From Porodaedalea pini (Eukaryota > Basidiomycota > Agaricomycetes > Hymenochaetales > Hymenochaetaceae): DNA of 64,000 nucleotides. Numbering within the stretch: the first letter of the stretch is position 1; each line of letters starts with the position of its first letter. The notes under the pieces are model-generated. The model was not told the origin of the DNA. It saw only the letters and a list, made by a program, of their open reading frames with translations, and ran no database searches. Made by a program: the position numbers and the translations under genes. Shown piece by piece: positions 58,109 to 64,000 of the stretch. The stretch is taken from NCBI GenBank assembly GCA_002794775.1, contig NBAY01000010.1, positions 930,001 to 994,000 of the forward strand. Direction: 5' to 3'.

Positions 58109-59691
58109 ATGAGTACGAGTACAGTGCCCAAAGAGGAGTCGGACAAGGTCTTCGGGGTCCTCAAGGCTCAAAAGGCCAACAAAGTAAGCAAACATGTTGG
58201 CCTAGCACGCAGTATCTAACGGCGATGTGCCAGATGTGCTTTGACTGTCAAGCTAGCAGCCCGACGTGGACGAGTGTCTGGTATGGTGTTTACATCTGCT
58301 ACAATTGCTCCAGTGCACACCGCAATCTCGGTGTGCACATCTCCTTCGTGCGTTCTACGAATCTCGATAGCTGGCGTACAGATTACCTCCGGCGCATGAA
58401 GATCGCAGGGAATGCTGCTGCAACTGAGTTCTTCACCAAGCACGGTGGTTCTCTGCTTCTCAGCGAGGGCAACACAAAAAAGAAGTACGAGAGCAGGGTT
58501 GCGGAGCTCTATCGCGCGGAGTTAGATAAAAAGGAGAAAGCGGATGCTGCAATGTTCCCTGCAGGCGTGTTTGTCGAAGGCGCGGCCGGCACTGCACCTG
58601 CTAGCGCACCATCCGAGGCGGCAGACGATGATTTCTTTGATACATGGGATAAACCTGCCACTGCCACTCCGAAAGCGTCCAATTCTGCTGCACCGGCTAA
58701 ACCGCCAGCGATTGGCCGCGCCGCATCCTCTCCACCATCTGCAGGCCCGCGCACAGTTACCTCCGCTTCCCTCCGTGCTAGTTCCGCCACATCTACCTCC
58801 GCAAAGCCGGCCCGCCTCGGGCTCGGTGCCTCGCGTCTCAACTCTGCCTCGTCTACGCCAGCAGCTGGATTTGGCGCGAAGAAGCTTGGCGGGTTGAAGG
58901 GTGCCGCAAAGACTGCCGCGCCGATTGACTTCGACAAGGCGCAGCGCGAAGCGGAAGCGGAGGAGGCGCGCATCAAGCAGTTGGGATACGATCGCAAGCG
59001 CGAGGAGGAGGCTGCTGCTGCTGCTGCCAGTGCTGCTGCCGCCTCGTCTGCTGCTGCGTCGAAGGCTGTTTCCAGCGAAGTCGGCGGACCCGCGAAAACT
59101 GGGCTCTCTCCCACGCCTACCAACGCCACGAGCAGCTCGCGACTCATTGGGCATCAGAAGGGGAGCAGTCAGGATATGGCACGGCTCGGTATGGGTATGA
59201 AGCGTCTCGGTCTAGGTTCTGCCTCCGCCTCCACCACCACCTCTCCCCCGGCAGCCACTGACGAGTCCACGCATGCACGTACAACGTTTGGTTCTCAAAA
59301 AGCCATCTCCAGCGATATGTACTTCGGGCGAGGGCTGCACGACCCCACGCGCTCCGCCGAGACTCAAGCACGGCTCGCGCAGTTCTCGGGTGCGTCCTCG
59401 ATCTCGTCCGCCTCGTATTTCGGGCGCGAGGAGGAGGAAGAGGCCGCAGCGCGTGGCGCGGGCGCAGACGGTGGAGTGCTTGGTGACGGGAGCTTGGAGG
59501 GTGTGCAAATAGCCGCACGCGATGCGATTGCACGGGTAATGGCTAACCCAGACGTGCAGAATGGTGTGGAAAGCTTGAGGGCAGGGGCACTAAAGGTGCG
59601 TTCTTCCCGTCCTTCCATCACGAAGAATTTTATATAACTAACGAAGTATTTGTAGTTAAGCGAATATCTCGCTCAGATGGGCGAACGTTGA
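58109..59691 (+). CDS. GLO3: ArfGAP Glo3 (COPI vesicle GTPase-activating protein)
   Basis: Exons 58109-58183, 58234-59595 and 59656-59691 give 490 residues. Starts MSTSTVPKEESDKVFGVLKA. The ArfGAP zinc finger is complete: MCFDCQASSPTWTSVWYGVY then ICYNCSSAHRNLGVHISFVR, with four Cys (C-x2-C-x16-C-x2-C) and the Arg finger in SAHR. The first intron falls just before it. The rest is Ala/Ser-rich with a charged coiled coil (KAQREAEAEEARIKQLGYDR). The two ISS motifs of Glo3 follow: AISSDMYFGRG and SSISSASYFGRE. It ends LSEYLAQMGER. Glo3 stimulates GTP hydrolysis by Arf1 on Golgi COPI coats. The family match is complete and the gene looks intact. Confidence 0.94.
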
Positions 59692-60272
59692 GATTTGGAT
59701 CCGGAGTTGCTCGCGCAAAACGTTTGCGCAGTCTATGTTTTCTTACTTCAGGCTCTGTATGCCTTTGATATATATTCTCTTTTCTTGTGGAATTGGATAC
59801 ATCTGATTGTTCGAGTTGAGTCGTGAACCCAAGACCTGTGTAACTCTCTTGCTCAAATTATCAAAAGACGAGTCCCGGTGTCGAAATAAATCTGAACGGT
59901 GCATCGCAAGGCAGTACTAGTCCTCGAAGGTATATTTGTGCAGTGCTCAATTTTCAATTCCAAGGAGCTGAGTGTATTCTCTCTCCTCGTACAGCCTCGT
60001 GGATTGTTCTGCGCAGCCAACTGAACGCATGGTTGAACCTTAAGCGCCTCTATTTATTGAGTAGGCGCCCATGTCTGAACATCTCGAGCAGTCCTCCTCA
60101 TGACTGCTAATGACTCTTCCTCTGCTTCTTCCATCGATTTTTAACCTGCACCACGCTCAAAACGCACACCCAACCTCTCCGCTCCCGCTTCCCTGGTACC
60201 TGTATGCGGGCCAGAACGCAGCACTTAATGACAACTCACGAGTCACGGGCGTCTATGGCCTAAATTCAGATA

Positions 60273-60309
60273 CTATGCACAGTAGATGGCATCCATGCAC
60301 TGTGCATAG
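60273..60309. repeat. Perfect 11-bp inverted repeat
   Basis: CTATGCACAGT (60273-60283) and ACTGTGCATAG (60299-60309) with a 15-nt spacer, about 180 nt upstream of the small secreted protein gene. It may be a binding site or chance. Confidence 0.7.
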
Positions 60310-60390
60310 GCTGTTCTCGACCTTAAAATAGATTTTTGGGAAGATGCTGCGCCTCGCGGCTCCCAGCAGGTGACTCAGGCGCTTGGGAGA

Positions 60391-60396
60391 TATAAA
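60391..60396 (+). promoter_or_regulatory. TATA box of the small secreted protein gene
   Basis: TATAAA in the context GAGATATAAAGCCGC, about 94 nt upstream of the ATG. Confidence 0.5.
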
Positions 60397-60489
60397 GCCG
60401 CTGAGAACCGGGATGGTGGCCAACATCCTCAAGCTATTCATACAACTGACCACCCACATCCGCCTCTGTCCCTGCAAGTCTGAGCTCTC

Positions 60490-60854
60490 ATGCGCGTTCC
60501 GCTCGTCGCTCTCATCGCCACCGTAGCCGCCCTCCCCACCGCGCTTGGCGGTCCCTTCACGTATGCACTCTGCCAGACTGGTGCGTGTTCTGCACGTATC
60601 CTAGCAGCTCTTAGCTGACTCGCTTCTCTTTGGTCACAGGATGTAATCTCGGTGCGGGCGCCTGCTATGCGGCTGCGGGTTTCACATTCGGTACCGTCCT
60701 CGCCGTTACGGCGCCTGCTTCTATCCTCGCCTGCAACGCCCTTCAGGGAACGTGAGTTGACTGTATGTTCCTCCCGTCCTTGTTTCAGTGCCGATCGTGT
60801 TTCTCCAGGTGCATGGCCGCCTGCGCTGTCTCACTTCTCGCGCCAGTCCCGTGA
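60490..60854 (+). CDS. Small secreted cysteine-rich protein, zygote-specific type
   Basis: Exons 60490-60580, 60640-60751 and 60809-60854 give 82 residues. The signal peptide is MRVPLVALIATVAALPTALG. The mature part is GPFTYALCQTGCNLGAGACY, then AAAGFTFGTVLAVTAPASIL, ACNALQGTCMAACAVSLLAP, ending VP. The CxxxC...C...C...C pattern with hydrophobic runs fits the small agaricomycete proteins annotated as zygote-specific. The name comes from similarity to an algal protein and no role is known. Introns are 58 and 57 nt. The start has a TATA box about 94 nt away. Confidence 0.8.
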
Positions 60855-61222
60855 AACGTGTTGATCAGGTCTCAGTCACGCATACCCGGCTTCATGCCAC
60901 CTCATACCCTTTATTCATCTGCTTCTGTTCCAATTTGCTTCGTCTGTCTAGGACAAGCAGGCCGACAAGTGCACTCCAATGTCCTGTCATGTATTGCGTT
61001 CTGCATATCACCCTGGTCCAATGTATCATCATAGCCCGAGGCTTCTTTTGTAGTGCCTATCCTTCGAATCTAGCTATGTTCATATTCTTCTACGTCTTTC
61101 CGCTGAGCAAAGATGAGCATTGTGTTATACAACAGGCGAGGACACGAGCATAACATTGACATACCTCTATAATGTATGAGCAGCTTACTCCATACAAATG
61201 TATCTTCATCTCGCATACCAAG
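60855..61222. other. Intergenic
   Basis: About 370 nt between the convergent genes; no gene. Confidence 0.4.
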
Positions 61223-62596
61223 CTATTGAGCTATGATGGTACTCTTCACAACCATTGTGAGAACACCTGTATCCGATAAACAACCCCTTGTAAGTCTTGT
61301 AAATACGGGAAATCGGTGAGGGGGTTTGAGCGCACCTCCTGTGGGTAGCTCCACGGGCACATGCTTTGTCGTGGAAGCCAACCCCCTGATGAACCCGCTA
61401 TGCGCTGTGATCGATATAACTTTCGGCCAAACGCCACGTCATTACGCGGAATGTATGCCAACGTACGTTACTGTAGTACTCACTAAGTCCATTGTCGTTA
61501 TCGAAGATATAGTCGAGTACATGGTGTGCACGCTCTGCGACGTGTTCTTGCGCCTCACGCATTTTCGGGTCATGCAGCTCGTCGTCTTCCACGAAGCCTT
61601 CTTCAATCCTGAACTCAGGAAACTCGGCTTGGAGGTAGGAGCGCGAGCGGCGCTGATCGCACGAGTGCACGCCGTATATCTCACGCGCATTCTAGACATT
61701 TCCCGCGTCAGAACGAGAATCTCAGTCGTTGAAACTCACGCTGATAAAATGACGCACCTCTAAAACGAGCGGTCGCTTTTCAGAGAGGTCGAGGATGCCT
61801 GCGAATGTGAGTCGGCACGTTTGCAGCGCGCGAGTCATGGGACTGCAGTACATTCCGTCTGGAAGTGGCGCTCCGACCGCACGTTCTTCGACCCACATCG
61901 CATTCGCGTCGCGTGCTTGATCCTCGCCGAGCTCCGTGAGAAGCGGGTCAGCTAGCGGAGAAGAGTCAGAAGCCCACGGAGTCATCAGAATCATGTTAGC
62001 GTGCTTACGACCCCAGACTATCTCGCCATCGCTGTCAAGTTTCGCCCAATATCTGCACCGAAGAGATGGGGTGAAATCAACAGCTTGCCGTGTACAAGCT
62101 GTAAGCTCACTCATTCCATCGCTGTCACACAAGCTAAGCTACCGGCGTACGTTGAAAAGAGAGCATGAGTACGCACCTCCGACCCATACTTCAATTCCGC
62201 CAGATTATCTGGGCCTCAAAGTCAACAAGAGACATTAAAAAATGAATCATGTCTTTCTAACGCACGGAATCCCTGTCCGTGCCGTCCAGCAATGATGAGC
62301 TTGTATGACACACCCTGCGCAGCATCCTCATTGAGCTTCCTCAGTCGCACAATCATATTAGACCAACGGTCTTTGGACGAGTCCACCAGACCGAAGCGTG
62401 GTGGGATCTGAGAAGGAGAGCTCAGGCTCAGACATCGTAGATATATCAAGAAAGCGCGTACCGCATAGGCGCTGTCATATCCTCCGTCTTGTACGAAGAA
62501 ACCCGGTATAATCTGGATGATTCAAGTAGGACTTTTTTTTTAGCAAGGTATAGTAGTACTGGGATGGCGATTTACATCGTACGTTCGCCCAGACAT
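61223..62596 (-). CDS. Histidine phosphatase (phosphoglycerate-mutase-like, PMU1 type)
   Basis: Starts MSGRTYD (ATG 62596); a GTAAAT donor intron leads to IIPGFFVQDGGYDSAYA and IPPRFGLVDSSKDRWSNM. Then LIIAGRHGQG holds the catalytic RHG. Further exons give YWAKLDSDGEIVWG, PLLTELGEDQARDANAMWVE, MYCSPMTRALQTCRLTFAG, EIYGVHSCDQRRSRSYLQAE, DELHDPKMREAQEHVAERA and ISITAHSGFIRG with the second active-site His. The last exon reads GVLTMVVKSTIIAQ (TAG 61223-61225), where the family has GxxPVVVKA. Such enzymes remove phosphate from small or protein substrates; the exact substrate is unknown. All catalytic residues are present. It is divergent from the gene at 62744, with about 150 nt between starts. 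Confidence 0.85.
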
Positions 62597-62743
62597 GACT
62601 GTAGAAAGGAAACAATTTGGAAACAGGTAGAAAGGCGTCAAAGACAACAACCAAAAGATGCCGAAACTGGCACGCGGCAAGCACGTGAAAGGCGCGTGCC
62701 GCGTGTTAATTACACATCAGCTCTCAGACTTCCTCTTCAACCT
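62597..62743. promoter_or_regulatory. Short divergent promoter region
   Basis: About 150-230 nt separate the start of the histidine phosphatase (minus) from the start of the 2H phosphoesterase (plus), so they probably share a promoter region. No specific box was identified. Confidence 0.4.
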
Positions 62744-64000
62744 ATGCGACCTTTCGTTCGTTGCTACTCTTCTTTCAGTTCCGTTTACCTAAGACAAAAG
62801 TCTTCGACAAGTTCTTTCACCAGTGAAATGCAAGGTTACGGGGTAGATAATGCAACAAACCGAGGCGATGGACAATCAGTCTCGAGAAGACGGGGCGGAC
62901 CAGGACGTGGCAGAGGTCACGGCAGAAGCAAGAAGAACACACACGAAATGCAGAATGGGTCGATGTCGTTAGAAACAACAGAAATAAATAGTCGTCCAAG
63001 GCCAAAATTGACTCATTGTGAGATTACATCCCTCGTTTTCTTGTTTTGGGTTGTGTCAATTCACAGTGCTCTGCAGTCCTTTCTGTACCTCTCGTATGAA
63101 TTTCATGCCGCTTGGCCCATTATAGTACTCATTACATCAAAGGGACATCTCCCCGCTGTACGTTCTGCAGCTGAGTCGTTCGTTTCCGCGCTCTTTGCAC
63201 ATACCCCGCCTATTGCAGGACTTGATCCCACAATCATTGTTTCTGCCCGACGTCTGCACCTCACGCTAGGCGTTATGAGCTTACGAGAGGATACATCACC
63301 TGTTGGGGCCGGAACTTTACAGGAAGGTCAAATGTCAAAGACTGTTTCTTCAGCACTCGCCCTTCTCGGCTCCTTGCGTCCACAAATCCATAATGTTCTA
63401 GGTGGCCATCCATTGCGTGTCCCACTTACCGCAATCGATATCATGAAACCGGAGCGAAATGACGCTACGCGCGCACATGTCCTATTTGCAGGGCCATCCG
63501 AGGAGGATCTCCGCTCGGAGGATGGAGAACGGCTGAGGCGTGTTTGTGGTATGCCGCATACACCATCTCATACATGCATCTGCTAATAAGATTCATATGC
63601 TCACAGAGCTCGTAAATACCGAATTCTCCAACGCCGGCTTCGTCGTGGATGAGAAGCGACCGCTGAAAGTAAGCCCACGTCTCCGTACATGCTCGACTCT
63701 TCTGAATAATGCTCTGTTAGCTTCATTGTACGTTCATCAATACTTCGCATCGAAAGCCACGTCCGAAAGGTGGATCCGCGCGCGTATACCATTTTCATTC
63801 GCAGAAATATGTAATTTGGACGCTTTACGTGCTCTCGCACCGGTTGGCGTATCCGTTGCAATGGAGTCGGGTTCTCAACGAACTAACGTGTTCTCACCCG
63901 CGTTGGATGAAACTGTGATGGCGACTGTAGACTCTGCATGTCGAAGCTCAATGGAAACCCAAGAAACCTCAAGGAAAGGAGCGGGAAGAAGGCACTCGGT
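62744..64000 (+). CDS. AKAP7/ASCC1-like 2H phosphoesterase, 3' end outside window
   Basis: Exons: 62744-63017, 63077-63093 (17 nt), 63143-63548, 63607-63668 and 63721 to the edge. Reads KLTHFLSVPLGHLPAVRSAA, then the first motif RRLHLTLGVMSL (HxT) and, after two introns, PLKLHCTFINTSH with the second HxT. This is the AKAP7/activating-signal-cointegrator type of 2H (2'-5' RNA ligase-like) phosphoesterase, which may act on RNA. Two ATGs are possible: 62744, which adds MRPFVRCYSSFSSVYLRQKS (basic and Ser-rich, like a mitochondrial leader), or 62828 (MQGYGVDN). A Gly/Arg-rich stretch (RRRGGPGRGRGHGRSKKN) follows and may bind RNA. A relic of this gene lies at 51.4 kb. Confidence 0.78.

Larger units (their letters stand above)
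59692..60489. other. Intergenic
   Basis: No gene. It contains the short palindrome at 60273-60309 and the TATA box at 60391. Confidence 0.45.

Noticed and set aside
58509..59154. Long minus-strand Ala/Ser/Arg-rich frames opposite Glo3
   Set aside because: Shadows of the low-complexity part of Glo3; no independent motif or start.
1..64000. CRISPR arrays, operons or bacterial-type mobile elements
   Set aside because: No repeat-spacer pattern, and gene structure (short spliceosomal introns, isolated genes) is eukaryotic.

Overview
The window is nuclear DNA of a filamentous fungus, most likely an agaricomycete basidiomycete. Genes are split by many short introns (about 50-70 nt, GT...AG). They stand alone on both strands with no operons. 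Several products belong to families typical of mushrooms (GH13 amylase, GH15-like hydrolase, DUF1996, a small zygote-type cysteine-rich protein, F-box/LRR-like proteins). Gene models below were built by hand, joining reading frames across plausible splice sites so that conserved motifs run through.

Layout. 0-9.5 kb: the 3' end of a GPI-transamidase subunit gene (PIG-T/Gpi16), a small Cys-rich gene, a decayed secreted/membrane gene, an IQ-motif protein and a clean EB1 microtubule end-binding gene. 9.7-17.3 kb: a duplication hotspot with three tandem ~1 kb units, each carrying a small SMP (seed-maturation/LEA-like) gene on the minus strand. Next comes a decayed chimera of the eIF4G C-terminal part and prolyl-tRNA synthetase pieces, then an orphan fourth copy of the SMP promoter. 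17.6-31.6 kb: secreted alpha-amylase, dual-specificity phosphatase, an unknown two-exon gene with a relic copy, a uridine-phosphorylase-like enzyme, an F-box-like protein and an NAD(P)-binding SDR. 32.7-42.9 kb: an FAD monooxygenase with an apparent frameshift, a long multi-intron GH15-like hydrolase with a 9-nt microexon, another F-box protein and a truncated SDR paralogue.

43.8-57 kb is more plastic. It has a degenerate SMP-like locus, a CsbD-type stress gene, an 843-bp near-perfect palindrome, a low-complexity protein gene, a small secreted protein, a relic of the 2H phosphoesterase gene at the right edge, a tRNA-like cloverleaf, a ~2 kb inverted pair of related repeats, and a frameshifted, 3'-truncated DUF1996 gene. 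58-64 kb is ordinary again: the ArfGAP Glo3, a small secreted Cys-rich protein, a histidine phosphatase, and a divergently transcribed AKAP7/ASCC1-like 2H phosphoesterase that runs off the window.

The genes do not form one pathway. Recurrent themes are stress-type small proteins (SMP, CsbD), extracellular carbohydrate enzymes, and repeated local duplication followed by decay: at least five loci here have a broken or partial copy elsewhere in the window. I saw no convincing novel multi-gene system. The most unusual structures are the SMP array with its orphan promoter and chimeric pseudogene, the long palindrome, and the intron-bearing tRNA-like sequence.
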